Shown here: positions 6,641 to 14,592 of the stretch, in pieces
How positions within the stretch are numbered: the first letter of the stretch is position 1
Layout of the letters: each line of letters opens with the position of its first letter
Source: CAZPUR01 sp964589815
GTDB taxonomy: Bacteria > Patescibacteriota > Microgenomatia > UBA1400
DNA: 42,699 nt
Direction of reading: 5' to 3'
NCBI GenBank assembly: GCA_964589815.1
Contig: CAZPUR010000010.1
Span: 1-42,699, forward strand
Translations under genes and position numbers: made by a program
The notes under the pieces: model-generated
Told to the model about the DNA's origin: nothing
Database searches by the model: none
What the model saw: only the letters and a program-made list of their open reading frames with translations

Positions 6641-9600
6641 ATGGATTTTGTTCATCTTCATGTTCATACAGAATACTCACTTTTGGATGGCTTGAGTAAA
6701 ATCCCGGAATTGGTAGCCAAGGCCAAGAAATTAAAGATGAAGGCTTTGGCCATTACTGACCATGGAGTGATGCATGGAGTGATTCCTTTTTATTTAGAAT
6801 GCCGGCGGCAAAAGATAAAACCGATTATTGGGGTGGAAATGTATGTGGCTCATCGCTCTCGTTTTGATAAGCAAGCTAAAATAGACGCCGATCAATATCA
6901 TTTGATTTTATTAGCCAAGAATTTTGAGGGCTATCAGAATTTGATGAGATTAGTCACTGCCGCCCATTTAGAAGGCTTTTATTACAAGCCCAGAGCTGAT
7001 TGGGAGCTTTTAGAAAAATATCATCAGGGTTTAATTTGCACTAGTGCTTGTATCGAAGGAGAAGTTCCTTCTTTGCTTTTGCAAGGTAAAGAAAAAGAGG
7101 CGGAAAAAATTGCCAAGAAATTTGTGGGCCTTTTTGGCAATGATTTTTATTTAGAAATTCAAGCCCATTCTAAAATTAAGGACCAGGCAGTAGCTAACCA
7201 AAAGTTAATTGCTCTTTCCCGAAAGTTAGGCATCCCCTTGGTGGCGGCCAATGACGTTCACTATGTTGATAAAGACGATGCTGAAGCCCAAGATGCTTTA
7301 CTAGCGGTGCAAACTAAAAAAACCATCGCTGATAAAGACAGATTAACGATGCTGGATTCGCCTGACTTTTACCTGCGTTCTGCTGAAGAAATGAGTCAGC
7401 TTTTTGAAGAACAAAAAGATGCCATAGCTAATAGCCTAAAAATTGCCGAAAAATGCCAACTGGAAATTCCCATTGGTAAATGGATTTTACCGGTTTATCC
7501 TTTGCCTAAAGATGAAACCGCTGAAGAGCATCTAAACAAATTAGTTAAACGAAGCCTAAAATTTAGATTTCCTCAGCCAAGTAAAGAAATAAAAGAAAGA
7601 ATTAAATATGAACTGGAAGTAATTTGTAAAAAAGGCTTTGCCACTTATTTTTTAATTGTCCAGGATTTTGTTAACTGGGCCAAAGCCCAAGGAATTAGGG
7701 TCGGTCCGGGTAGGGGGAGCGTGGCCGGATCTTTAGTTTCCTATGTTTTAAGAATCACTTCGATTAATCCCTTAGAACACAACATTCCCTTTGAAAGGTT
7801 CTTAAATCCTGACCGGCCGACGCCGCCGGATATTGACCTGGATTTTGCCGATGATCGGCGTGATGAAGTGATTAATTATGTCACCCAAAAGTATGGCAAG
7901 GATAAGGTAGCCCAGATTATTACTTTTGGCACCATGGAAGCCAGAGGTTCGATTAGAGATATTGGTCGGGTTTTAGGCATGCCCTATTCCGAACCAGACA
8001 AAATTGCTAAATTGATTCCTTTGGGATTTTCTATTGAAGAAGCTTTAACTTCAGTTTACGAACTGCAGGAGTTTTATAAAGACCCTCATTATCGAAAACT
8101 TTTAGATTTAGCTAAGAAAGTAGAAGGATGTGCCCGTCATGCTTCCACTCATGCGGCCGGAGTGGTGATTGGTGATAAGGATTTAACCGAATATACGCCT
8201 TTGCAAAAAGAGTCCCGAGGAGACAGAATCATTACCCAATATGATATGTATGCTTTAGACCTTAATATTTCTGACGAAGCCATTGGTTTGCTGAAAATGG
8301 ACTTTTTGGGCTTGCGCAATCTTTCTATTTTGCAAAAAGCGATTGAATTAGTTCAGGAAAACCTGGATAAAAAGGTGGATATTTCCGAAATACCCCTGGA
8401 CGATGAGAAAGTTTATCAGTTAATCACTCAAGGTCATACTGTGGGTATTTTTCAACTAGAATCAGCCGGGATGAGAAGGGTGGCTAAAAACCTTAAACCT
8501 TCCCAGTTCTCTGATATTGTGGCCATGGTGGCTTTATATCGACCGGGCCCGATGGACCTGATTCCTGAATTTATTAAAGGTAAAGCCCATAAAGAAAGAA
8601 TTAAATATCCCCATCCTGACCTTAAGCCTATTTTGGAGGAAACTTATGGGATTGCCGTTTACCAAGAGCAATGTTTACAAATCGCCAACTTGATGGCCGG
8701 TTATAGCATGGGTGAAGCTGACAAATTACGGCGGGCAATTGGTAAGAAGAAAAGGGCGATTATGGGCAGAGAGAAGAAAAAGTTCATTGCCGGCAGCCAA
8801 GAGAAAGGTTATACAGAAAAAACAGCAGAAAAAGTTTGGAGTTACATTGAACGTTTTGCTGGCTATGGTTTTAACAAGGCCCATTCTGTTTCTTATGCCA
8901 TGATTGCTTACCAAACGGCCTATATGAAAGCTCATTTTCCCGTAGAATTTATGACTGCCTTAATGACGGCAGAATCAGTGGCCAGTTCTGGTCCAATTAA
9001 AGATGAAAAAATCACTCGGGCAGTAGAAGAAGCTAAAAGAATGGGAATTTATATTTTGCCGCCGGACATTAATCAATCGCAAACCTGGTTTGGTATTGAA
9101 AATGACCCTCATTCTTTAACCGGTAAGGCGATTAGATTTGGTCTAAGCGCGATTAAAAATGTAGGCGAAGCGGCCATTGAAGCCATCATTAGTGAAAGAA
9201 ATAAGAAAAAATTTAGCAGTTTGACTGATTTTTGTTCTCGAGTAGACAACCAGAAAGTTAATAAAAAGGTTTTAGAGAGCTTGATTCAGGTCGGCGCTCT
9301 TGATGGTTTTGGTAAAAGAGCGGCTTTACTTTCAGCGATGGAAAAGATTCGTCAACAAGCCAGCAGTGATCAAAAAAGAAAAGCCAATGGTCAAACTTCT
9401 TTATTTGATAATCCCGGTTCCGGCCAGAGCGATAAGACCATGAAAGACGATTTACCGGAGATAGATGAATTTGAGAAATCAGACCTATTAAGTCTAGAAA
9501 AAAGTCTTTTAGGTATTTATCTTACCGAACATCCTTGGGAAAAAACGCTCTCCCAACTAGAAGAAATGGTTAGTCACAAAATATTTGAGTTAATTCCAGA

Positions 9601-9862
9601 AGAATTAGGGGAAGCTAAGGTTAGAGTGGGCGGAGTGATTACCCGAATCAGGAAAATATTTACTAAAAGAGGCAATCATGAAATGGCCTTTGTTACGGTT
9701 CAGGACAAAACTGCTAGCCTAGAATTAGTTGTTTTTCCTAGAACTTATAGTCAAGTTAAAGATTTTTTAACGGAAGACAGAGTCATTATAGTTGAGGGCA
9801 AAATTGATGCTCGGGAAGGAAGAATGTCTTTGATCGTAGATAAAATAGAGGAGATAACATAA
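6641..9862 (+). CDS. dnaE: DNA polymerase III subunit alpha
   Basis: This is the replicative DnaE polymerase. The N-terminal PHP domain starts VHLHVHTEYSLLDG, with further metal-type motifs at ITDHG and later. The C-family palm carries GPGRGSVAGSLV and the catalytic aspartates in PDIDLDF (D397, D399, D401). Helix-hairpin-helix sequence, a YGFNKAHS block and a C-terminal OB-fold (about 985-1073, VRVGGVITRIRKIF) follow. At 1073 residues it is a compact DnaE without intein or frameshift. It stands alone between two AT-rich repeat arrays that form a perfect 22-bp inverted repeat, so it is probably transcribed independently of gatB and pyrD. Confidence 0.97.
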   Translation: MDFVHLHVHTEYSLLDGLSKIPELVAKAKKLKMKALAITDHGVMHGVIPFYLECRRQKIKPIIGVEMYVAHRSRFDKQAKIDADQYHLILLAKNFEGYQNLMRLVTAAHLEGFYYKPRADWELLEKYHQGLICTSACIEGEVPSLLLQGKEKEAEKIAKKFVGLFGNDFYLEIQAHSKIKDQAVANQKLIALSRKLGIPLVAANDVHYVDKDDAEAQDALLAVQTKKTIADKDRLTMLDSPDFYLRSAEEMSQLFEEQKDAIANSLKIAEKCQLEIPIGKWILPVYPLPKDETAEEHLNKLVKRSLKFRFPQPSKEIKERIKYELEVICKKGFATYFLIVQDFVNWAKAQGIRVGPGRGSVAGSLVSYVLRITSINPLEHNIPFERFLNPDRPTPPDIDLDFADDRRDEVINYVTQKYGKDKVAQIITFGTMEARGSIRDIGRVLGMPYSEPDKIAKLIPLGFSIEEALTSVYELQEFYKDPHYRKLLDLAKKVEGCARHASTHAAGVVIGDKDLTEYTPLQKESRGDRIITQYDMYALDLNISDEAIGLLKMDFLGLRNLSILQKAIELVQENLDKKVDISEIPLDDEKVYQLITQGHTVGIFQLESAGMRRVAKNLKPSQFSDIVAMVALYRPGPMDLIPEFIKGKAHKERIKYPHPDLKPILEETYGIAVYQEQCLQIANLMAGYSMGEADKLRRAIGKKKRAIMGREKKKFIAGSQEKGYTEKTAEKVWSYIERFAGYGFNKAHSVSYAMIAYQTAYMKAHFPVEFMTALMTAESVASSGPIKDEKITRAVEEAKRMGIYILPPDINQSQTWFGIENDPHSLTGKAIRFGLSAIKNVGEAAIEAIISERNKKKFSSLTDFCSRVDNQKVNKKVLESLIQVGALDGFGKRAALLSAMEKIRQQASSDQKRKANGQTSLFDNPGSGQSDKTMKDDLPEIDEFEKSDLLSLEKSLLGIYLTEHPWEKTLSQLEEMVSHKIFELIPEELGEAKVRVGGVITRIRKIFTKRGNHEMAFVTVQDKTASLELVVFPRTYSQVKDFLTEDRVIIVEGKIDAREGRMSLIVDKIEEIT

Positions 9863-9902
9863 AATTTCTAATTATTCTAATTAACCTAATTATCCTAAAT
9901 TA
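9861..9902. repeat. AT-rich repeat array after dnaE with right inverted repeat
   Basis: The array begins inside the dnaE stop codon. Its first 22 nt are the exact reverse complement of 6618-6639. Further TTAACCTAATTATCC-like units follow up to the pyrD promoter. Confidence 0.75.
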
Positions 9903-9912
9903 ATTTTAGCCA

Positions 9913-9942
9913 TTGACAACAATTTCATATATTTAGTATATT
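9913..9942 (+). promoter_or_regulatory. promoter of the pyrD operon leader
   Basis: TTGACA at 9913-9918 and TATATT at 9937-9942 are separated by 18 nt. Transcription would start near 9948, exactly where an 8-bp hairpin begins (TCCCAGAA with TTCTGGGA, 9947-9968). It is the only consensus-like promoter between dnaE and pyrD. Confidence 0.6.
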
Positions 9943-9973
9943 TTAATCCCAGAACTAAAATTCTGGGATTTTT

Positions 9974-10042
9974 ATGAATAAAAAGATTCGATTTATTAAT
10001 TATCACCTCAACAGGTGTTTACTTATTGCATCCCCCGCTTAG
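9974..10042 (+). CDS. 22-residue leader peptide of the pyrD operon (candidate)
   Basis: A short ORF starts with ATG 26 nt after the likely transcription start and encodes a basic, hydrophobic 22-mer beginning MNKKIRFINY. Its TAG stop lies in the loop and 3' arm of a strong terminator at 10032-10053. This arrangement matches translation-coupled attenuation of the E. coli pyrBI type, where a ribosome close behind RNA polymerase prevents the terminator from forming. The U-rich message between start and stop fits UTP-dependent pausing. The ribosome binding site is weak (GGGA, inside the first hairpin). That it is translated is inference. Confidence 0.4.
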   Translation: MNKKIRFINYHLNRCLLIASPA

Positions 10043-10053
10043 CGGGGGTTTTT
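10032..10053 (+). terminator. intrinsic terminator or attenuator before pyrD
   Basis: A 7-bp GC-only stem (CCCCCGC with GCGGGGG), a 3-nt loop and five T residues make a textbook intrinsic terminator. It stands between the promoter at 9913 and the pyrD start at 10124, and it contains the stop codon of the leader ORF. It is therefore more likely an attenuator of the pyrimidine operon than the end of dnaE. Confidence 0.8.
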
Positions 10054-10123
10054 AATGGTGAAGGGTTGTTTTTTATATCCGTACCTTTTCTTTATTTGTA
10101 ACTAGAAAAGTTTGGAGAAAAAA

Positions 10124-11044
10124 ATGAATAAAGTTCGTCTTTCGACTTCTTTTTGCAAAGTTAAATTCTCTACTCCTTTAATTTCTCCTTCGGGCATCGT
10201 CGTTGAGCCTCAAGAAATTATAAAGTTGGCCAAAACTAAAGGCATTGGCGGAGTGACGACTAAGTCTTTTAGTATTTTGCCCCGGCAAGGCCATCCTCTG
10301 CCGGTGATTGCCTATTATCAAGTGGGATATATTAATGCCGTGGGTCTAAAAAATCCGGGGATTAAAAAAGCCACTCAAGAAACAGCTAAATTAAGAAAGA
10401 TAGTTAGAAAACCAATCGTTGCTTCTATTTTCGCCGGCCAGTTGTCTGAATTTTCGATTTTAGCTGGACAAATAAGTAAAGCCAGGCCAGATTTTATTGA
10501 ATTAAATCTTTCCTGCCCTAATGTTGATGATGAATTTGGTAAACCTTTTGCTACCGATCCTTTGTTGTCTGCTATGGCGGTTTTGGAAGTCAAAAAAGCC
10601 GTGAAGAAAATTCCTATTATTGCCAAACTGACGCCTAATACTCCTTATCTTAGTCAAGTAGCTTTTGAGGTAGAAAAGGCGGGGGTCGATGCCATTTGCG
10701 CCATTAATACGGTGGGGCCGGGCATGCTGATTAACTTTAAAACCAGAAAGCCCATTTTGAGCTATGGCGTTGGCGGCGTTTCCGGAACCGCCATCAAACC
10801 CGTGGCTCTTCGTTGTGTCCATGAGATTTATAAAACCGTTAAAATTCCTATTATAGGCATGGGAGGAATTAACAACGGTAAAGATGCTTTAGAAATGATT
10901 ATGGCTGGCGCTACTCTAGTCGGTATAGGTTCCGCTATTTATCAAGAGGGTTACGAGATTTTTGATAAAGTGATTAAGGAAATGAAAGAGATTATGATCC
11001 AAGAGAAAATTAGCTCTTTAAAACAAATAAGGGGAATTATATAA
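10124..11044 (+). CDS. pyrD: dihydroorotate dehydrogenase (class 1B type)
   Basis: PyrD oxidises dihydroorotate to orotate on FMN in UMP synthesis. The sequence is a class 1 cytosolic TIM barrel: the start FSTPLISPSGIV, the FMN/substrate region GVTTKSFSILPRQGHP, the catalytic cysteine in NLSCPNV (a class 1 feature), INTVGPGM, and the phosphate-binding PIIGMGGI and GATLVGIGSA at the end. ATG at 10124 is chosen over an upstream TTG because GGAG lies 7 nt before it. This is one of the few clear ribosome binding sites here. It is the first gene of the nucleotide operon and is followed after 12 nt by the hexulose isomerase gene. No NAD-coupling PyrK subunit is seen in the window. Confidence 0.93.
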   Translation: MNKVRLSTSFCKVKFSTPLISPSGIVVEPQEIIKLAKTKGIGGVTTKSFSILPRQGHPLPVIAYYQVGYINAVGLKNPGIKKATQETAKLRKIVRKPIVASIFAGQLSEFSILAGQISKARPDFIELNLSCPNVDDEFGKPFATDPLLSAMAVLEVKKAVKKIPIIAKLTPNTPYLSQVAFEVEKAGVDAICAINTVGPGMLINFKTRKPILSYGVGGVSGTAIKPVALRCVHEIYKTVKIPIIGMGGINNGKDALEMIMAGATLVGIGSAIYQEGYEIFDKVIKEMKEIMIQEKISSLKQIRGII

Positions 11045-11056
11045 GAAAGGAAGTTT

Positions 11057-11581
11057 ATGTTTAAAGGATTTTTAAAGGAATTAAAAAAAGTTTTAGCTAA
11101 AATTAATCTTCGGGATGTGAGTAGTTTTGCCGAGGAAGTTAAAAAAGCGAAAAAGGTTTATTTAATTGGAGCCGGTCGGTCTGGATTAGTAGCTAAAAAT
11201 TTAGCCATGCGATTGGTCAGACTTAAAAAAGAGGCTTTTGTCATTGGTGAAACCATTACTCCAGAGGTTAAAAATGGCGATCTTTTAGTGGTCATTTCTG
11301 GCTCTGGAGAAACAGGGGAAATTTTAAGCACGGTTAAAATTTGCCGCGTTAAAGGCGCTAAAGTTTTAGGCATCACCGGTGTGGCTGATTCGCCTTTAGC
11401 CAAACTCTCTCATGTTTTAATCATCATTCCGGCCCAGATTCCGCAAAGACTAGGTAATCAGTATCAATTAAGAGAATTAATTGGCGTGCCAGAAAGATCG
11501 CCGGTGAAATCTTTATTTGAAGTCTGTTCTTTGATTTTTTTAGAAGTAGCGGTGGCCAGGCTGAATACAAGAAAACATTAG
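11057..11581 (+). CDS. hxlB: 6-phospho-3-hexuloisomerase-like SIS-domain protein
   Basis: This is a single SIS domain of 174 residues with the pattern of 6-phospho-3-hexuloisomerase (PHI): KKVYLIGAGRSGLVAKNLAMRLVRL, then GDLLVVISGSGETGE, then AKVLGITGVADSPLAKLSHVLIIIPA, and a C-terminal MFEVCSLIFLE-like helix. PHI interconverts fructose 6-phosphate and hexulose 6-phosphate. In archaea the ribulose monophosphate route run backwards supplies pentose phosphate. Its place between pyrD and pyrF, upstream of prs, fits such a role, but no hexulose-phosphate synthase gene is in the window. A ribosome binding site AAGGAAG precedes the ATG. Another sugar-phosphate SIS isomerase is possible. Confidence 0.78.
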   Translation: MFKGFLKELKKVLAKINLRDVSSFAEEVKKAKKVYLIGAGRSGLVAKNLAMRLVRLKKEAFVIGETITPEVKNGDLLVVISGSGETGEILSTVKICRVKGAKVLGITGVADSPLAKLSHVLIIIPAQIPQRLGNQYQLRELIGVPERSPVKSLFEVCSLIFLEVAVARLNTRKH

Positions 11582-11628
11582 GTGTTAAGATCATAACACC
11601 TTAGAGGTGTTTTACTCAAGACACCTTA
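11580..11628 (+). repeat. solo copy of the transposase-associated two-hairpin repeat
   Basis: GGTGTTAAGAT, then AACACCTTAGAGGTGTT, then CAAGACACC reproduces the repeat that flanks the transposase gene at 37298-37975. It starts within the stop codon of the hexuloisomerase gene and ends 7 nt before pyrF. Its right edge also supplies AGG ahead of the pyrF ATG. Confidence 0.85.
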
Positions 11629-11635
11629 GGTAAAA

Positions 11636-12448
11636 ATGAATTTTAGAAACAAATTAGAAAAAATCATTAGAAAGAATAATTCTTTAGTCTGTGTCGGTTT
11701 GGATACTGATTTAGAAAAAATTCCTCGATTCTTGTTAAAAAAATTAGATCCTATCTTTAGCTTTAATCAAGCCATTATTAAGTCTACTTATGATTTGGTT
11801 TGTGCTTATAAGCCTAATATTGCTTTTTATGAAGCCAGGGGAGAAAAAGGATTGAGATCTTTGAAAAAGACGATTGCTTATCTTAGAAAAAACTATGCCG
11901 AGATTCCAATTATTCTTGATGCTAAAAGAGCAGATATTGGTAATACTTCAGGCCAATATGCTAAGGCGATTTTTGATTATTGGCAAGCTGATGCCACCAC
12001 AGTTTATCCTTTTTTGGGCCATGATTCAGTTAGGCCCTTTTTAGAATATAAAAATAAATATATTTTCTTTTTAATTCGCACCTCTAATCCTGATGCTAAG
12101 ATGTTTCAAGACGTAAAAGTTAAAAATCAACCTTACTATTTATATTTGGCGAAAAAGGTAAAAAGATGGAAAGAAAAAAATACGGGTGTTTTTTGCGGGG
12201 CTACTTATCCGAAAGAACTCAGGCAAATCCGCCAAATTTTTCCAGATAGGCCGATTTTAACTGCGGGCATTGGCGCTCAAGGGGGCCAAGCCAAACTGGC
12301 GGTTAAAGCCGGAGTCAATAAAAATGGCTTGAATCTAATCTGTAATTCGTCTAGAAGTATTATTTATGCTAGTTCAGGAAAGGATTTTGCTAAAAAAGCC
12401 AGACTGGCAACGGATAATTTAAGAAAAGAAATTAACCAATATAGATGA
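11636..12448 (+). CDS. pyrF: orotidine 5'-phosphate decarboxylase (type 2)
   Basis: PyrF decarboxylates OMP to UMP. The 270-residue protein begins with SLVCVGLDTDLEKIP and holds the catalytic Lys-Asp array in LDAKRADIGNTS, followed by ATTVYPFLGHDSVRPFL and a C-terminal LTAGIGAQGG phosphate site. This is the longer type 2 OMP decarboxylase seen in Patescibacteria and actinobacteria. The related hexulose-phosphate synthase shares the fold, but the DAKRADIGNT block and length favour OMP decarboxylase. pyrE lies 21 nt downstream. The repeat at 11580-11628 separates it from the hexuloisomerase gene. Confidence 0.93.
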   Translation: MNFRNKLEKIIRKNNSLVCVGLDTDLEKIPRFLLKKLDPIFSFNQAIIKSTYDLVCAYKPNIAFYEARGEKGLRSLKKTIAYLRKNYAEIPIILDAKRADIGNTSGQYAKAIFDYWQADATTVYPFLGHDSVRPFLEYKNKYIFFLIRTSNPDAKMFQDVKVKNQPYYLYLAKKVKRWKEKNTGVFCGATYPKELRQIRQIFPDRPILTAGIGAQGGQAKLAVKAGVNKNGLNLICNSSRSIIYASSGKDFAKKARLATDNLRKEINQYR

Positions 12449-12469
12449 TTTTTTTATAAGGAGGGAGAA

Positions 12470-13138
12470 ATGACTAAAAATACTGCTAAAAATATGGCTA
12501 TAGAAACAGCAAAATTATTATTGAAGATTAAGGCAGTGTCTATCCGTCCACAAAAACCTTTTAAATTTGTATCGGGCATTCTTTCTCCTATTTATACTGA
12601 TAATCGTATTATTATTTCTTATCCTAAAGTGAGGAAAAAAATCATCGCTTTTTATATTGAAATAATCAAGAAAAAAATTGGTTTAGATAAAGTTGATTTA
12701 TTATCTGGAACTGCAACGGCAGCTATTCCCCATGCGGCCTTCATTGCCCAAAAATTAAATTTACCGATGGTTTATGTTAGAGGAAGTAAAAAGGGTCATG
12801 GTAAAGAGAATCAGATAGAAGGAGTAGTGGAAAAGGGCCAGAAAGCAGTTGTTATCGAGGATTTAATTTCAACAGGAAGTAGTTTAATTGGAAATGTAAA
12901 AGCCATTAGGAGGGCTGGGGCTAAAGTTAGATATGCTATTACCACTACTACCTATTTAATGAAAAAAGCAGAGCAAAATTTCAAAAGAAACAAAATTAAA
13001 GTTTACAGCTTAACTGATTTTAAAAAGACAGTTGACGTGGCTGTAAAAAGGAAATATATTGAACAAAAGGACAGAGATTTAGTTTTGCAGTGGGTAAAAG
13101 ATCCTAAAAATTGGGGGAAAAAGTTTGGTTTTGAATAA
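12470..13138 (+). CDS. pyrE: orotate phosphoribosyltransferase
   Basis: PyrE couples orotate to PRPP to form OMP for PyrF. The PRPP-binding motif VVIEDLISTGSS lies in the middle of the 222-residue protein. KPFKFVSGILSPIYTDNR near the start and the GTATAAIPHAAFIA block fit the orotate-specific family. It has the strongest ribosome binding site of the operon (AAGGAGGG). The C-terminal part after about residue 170 is basic and longer than in minimal OPRTases. The next gene starts one base after its stop, so the two are surely co-transcribed, and PRPP synthase follows two genes on. Confidence 0.93.
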   Translation: MTKNTAKNMAIETAKLLLKIKAVSIRPQKPFKFVSGILSPIYTDNRIIISYPKVRKKIIAFYIEIIKKKIGLDKVDLLSGTATAAIPHAAFIAQKLNLPMVYVRGSKKGHGKENQIEGVVEKGQKAVVIEDLISTGSSLIGNVKAIRRAGAKVRYAITTTTYLMKKAEQNFKRNKIKVYSLTDFKKTVDVAVKRKYIEQKDRDLVLQWVKDPKNWGKKFGFE

Positions 13139-13139
13139 A

Positions 13140-13667
13140 ATGAAAGTAACTATCGGCGTTTCCGGTTCAGCTGAAGGCAATATTACCCAAGAGCTTGAAA
13201 AGAAAGCTTTTATTATTGGCCAGGAAATTGCTAAAGCGGGGGCAATTTTAGTTACTGGGGCAACGACTGGTCTATCTTATCAATCAGCCAAAGGAGCAAA
13301 AAAAGAAGGCGGTTTGGTGATCGGTGTTTCTCCGGCAGCTAATAGAAAGCAACACGTGGAAGAATATAAAAAACCGACTAAGGAGTTTGACTTTATTAAT
13401 TTCACTGGTTTTGGGATGAAGGGAAGAAACGTTCTTTTTATTCGTTCTTGTGATGCGGTTATTTGTATCGGCGGTCGAATCGGGACCCTAAATGAATTTA
13501 CTATTGCCCATGACGAAGAAAGGCCAATCGGAATCCTAGGAAAAGAAGGAATTTCTCAATTAATTCCCCAGATTATTAAGACAGCTAATAAAAAAGGGCC
13601 AAAAGTGATCTATGAGTCTGACCCAAAAAAATTAATTAAAAAGTTACTAAAGATATTAAGAGAATGA
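13140..13667 (+). CDS. SLOG/LOG-like nucleotide-binding protein (TIGR00725 type)
   Basis: This is a Rossmann-like protein of 176 residues related to the LOG/lysine-decarboxylase-like superfamily: MKVTIGVSGSAEG at the start, GAILVTGATTGLSYQSAKGAK, and a glycine motif CIGGRIGTLNEFTIA in place of the PGGxGTxxE of cytokinin-activating LOG enzymes. The changed motif argues against simple LOG phosphoribohydrolase activity. Lying between pyrE and prs, it probably handles a nucleotide or ribose phosphate, but the function is unknown. ATG at 13140 lies one base after the pyrE stop, and the gene ends in an ATGA overlap with prs. An upstream TTG start is less likely. Confidence 0.8.
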   Translation: MKVTIGVSGSAEGNITQELEKKAFIIGQEIAKAGAILVTGATTGLSYQSAKGAKKEGGLVIGVSPAANRKQHVEEYKKPTKEFDFINFTGFGMKGRNVLFIRSCDAVICIGGRIGTLNEFTIAHDEERPIGILGKEGISQLIPQIIKTANKKGPKVIYESDPKKLIKKLLKILRE

Positions 13668-14563
13668 GAGTATTTAGCGGTTCGTCCAATCCAGATTTAG
13701 CCAAAAAGATTGCCAGAAAATTGCAGGCCAAATTAGGAAAAGTTGAATTATCTTGTTTTGCTAATGGTGAAACAAGGGTTTGGGTGAAAGAGGACATTAG
13801 CAATGGCAAGGCAGTCGTGGTTCAGTCTTTTTCCTATCCTCCCGACGAACATCTGATAGAGTTTTGTCTGATCGTTGACGCTTTAAAACGATTAGGAGTG
13901 AAAAAGATTACCGCGGTCATTCCCTGGTTAGGCTATTGCGTTCAAGACAGGGTTTTCCGACCAGGCGAACCCCTTTCTTCCAAAGTCATTGCCAAGATTT
14001 TACAAACAACAAAAATTAGCAGAATTATTACTCTTGACCTCCACAATCAGGTAATTGAAGGATTTTTTGACCTTCCTTTCACAGAATTATTTGGCACTTA
14101 CACCATTATCGACTATTTAAAAGAAAAAGGAGTAATTTTGGACACTATTGTTAGTCCAGACGTGGGGGCCTTGAAAAAAAGTAACCTTTTTAGTGAAAGT
14201 TTTAATCAACCTTTAGTAGTCATTAATAAAAAGAGAGATTTAAAAAGCGGTAAGGTTTCTATTGTGAGCGTAAGTGGTGAAGTGAAAGGAAAAAAAGTTT
14301 TAATTACCGATGATTTTATTTCTACTGGTGGCACTTTAATTCAGACCGCCAAATTTTTAAAATCAAAAGGGGTAAAAAGGATTTATGCTTGCGCTACTCA
14401 TCACTTTTATGCTCAAGGAGTCCAAGAAAAGATTGAAAAAAGCCCTTTAGATATGTTATATGTAACTGATACCATCCAAAAACCTAAGGATAAGAAATAT
14501 AAAAAGTTAAAAATTATTTCCGTGGCTGGTTTGATTGCGGAGACGATTAGAAAGTATAAATAG
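13664..14563 (+). CDS. prs: ribose-phosphate pyrophosphokinase (PRPP synthase)
   Basis: Prs makes PRPP from ribose 5-phosphate and ATP, feeding PyrE and other phosphoribosyltransferases. The start MRVFSGSSNPDLAKKIA, the ANGE motif, TLDLHNQVIEGFFD and the ribose phosphate loop VLITDDFISTGGT are clear. The ATP-binding loop reads GYCVQDRVFRPGEPLS, where most bacterial enzymes have GYARQDRK. The first Arg of RQDR is therefore Val, while FRPGEPLS recalls archaeal forms. At 299 residues it is slightly short. It overlaps the previous gene by ATGA and is followed by a palindrome and pyrG. Confidence 0.92.
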   Translation: MRVFSGSSNPDLAKKIARKLQAKLGKVELSCFANGETRVWVKEDISNGKAVVVQSFSYPPDEHLIEFCLIVDALKRLGVKKITAVIPWLGYCVQDRVFRPGEPLSSKVIAKILQTTKISRIITLDLHNQVIEGFFDLPFTELFGTYTIIDYLKEKGVILDTIVSPDVGALKKSNLFSESFNQPLVVINKKRDLKSGKVSIVSVSGEVKGKKVLITDDFISTGGTLIQTAKFLKSKGVKRIYACATHHFYAQGVQEKIEKSPLDMLYVTDTIQKPKDKKYKKLKIISVAGLIAETIRKYK

Positions 14564-14584
14564 ATTCCGGATCAAGTCCGGAAT
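14564..14584. repeat. GC-rich palindrome between prs and pyrG
   Basis: ATTCCGGA and TCCGGAAT form a perfect 8-bp stem around the loop TCAAG, directly after the prs stop. The pyrG ATG follows 8 nt later. The layout (8-bp stem, 5-nt loop, then ATGA) is the same as that of the palindrome at 19-39 before clpB. Confidence 0.7.
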
Positions 14585-14592
14585 GATAATCA

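Noticed and set aside
6641..9862. Intein or split in dnaE
   Set aside because: The protein is continuous, of compact DnaE length, and no splicing motifs interrupt the polymerase blocks.
11636..12448. pyrF as a hexulose-phosphate synthase partner of the hexuloisomerase
   Set aside because: The DAKRADIGNT block, length and operon position fit orotidine decarboxylase of type 2.
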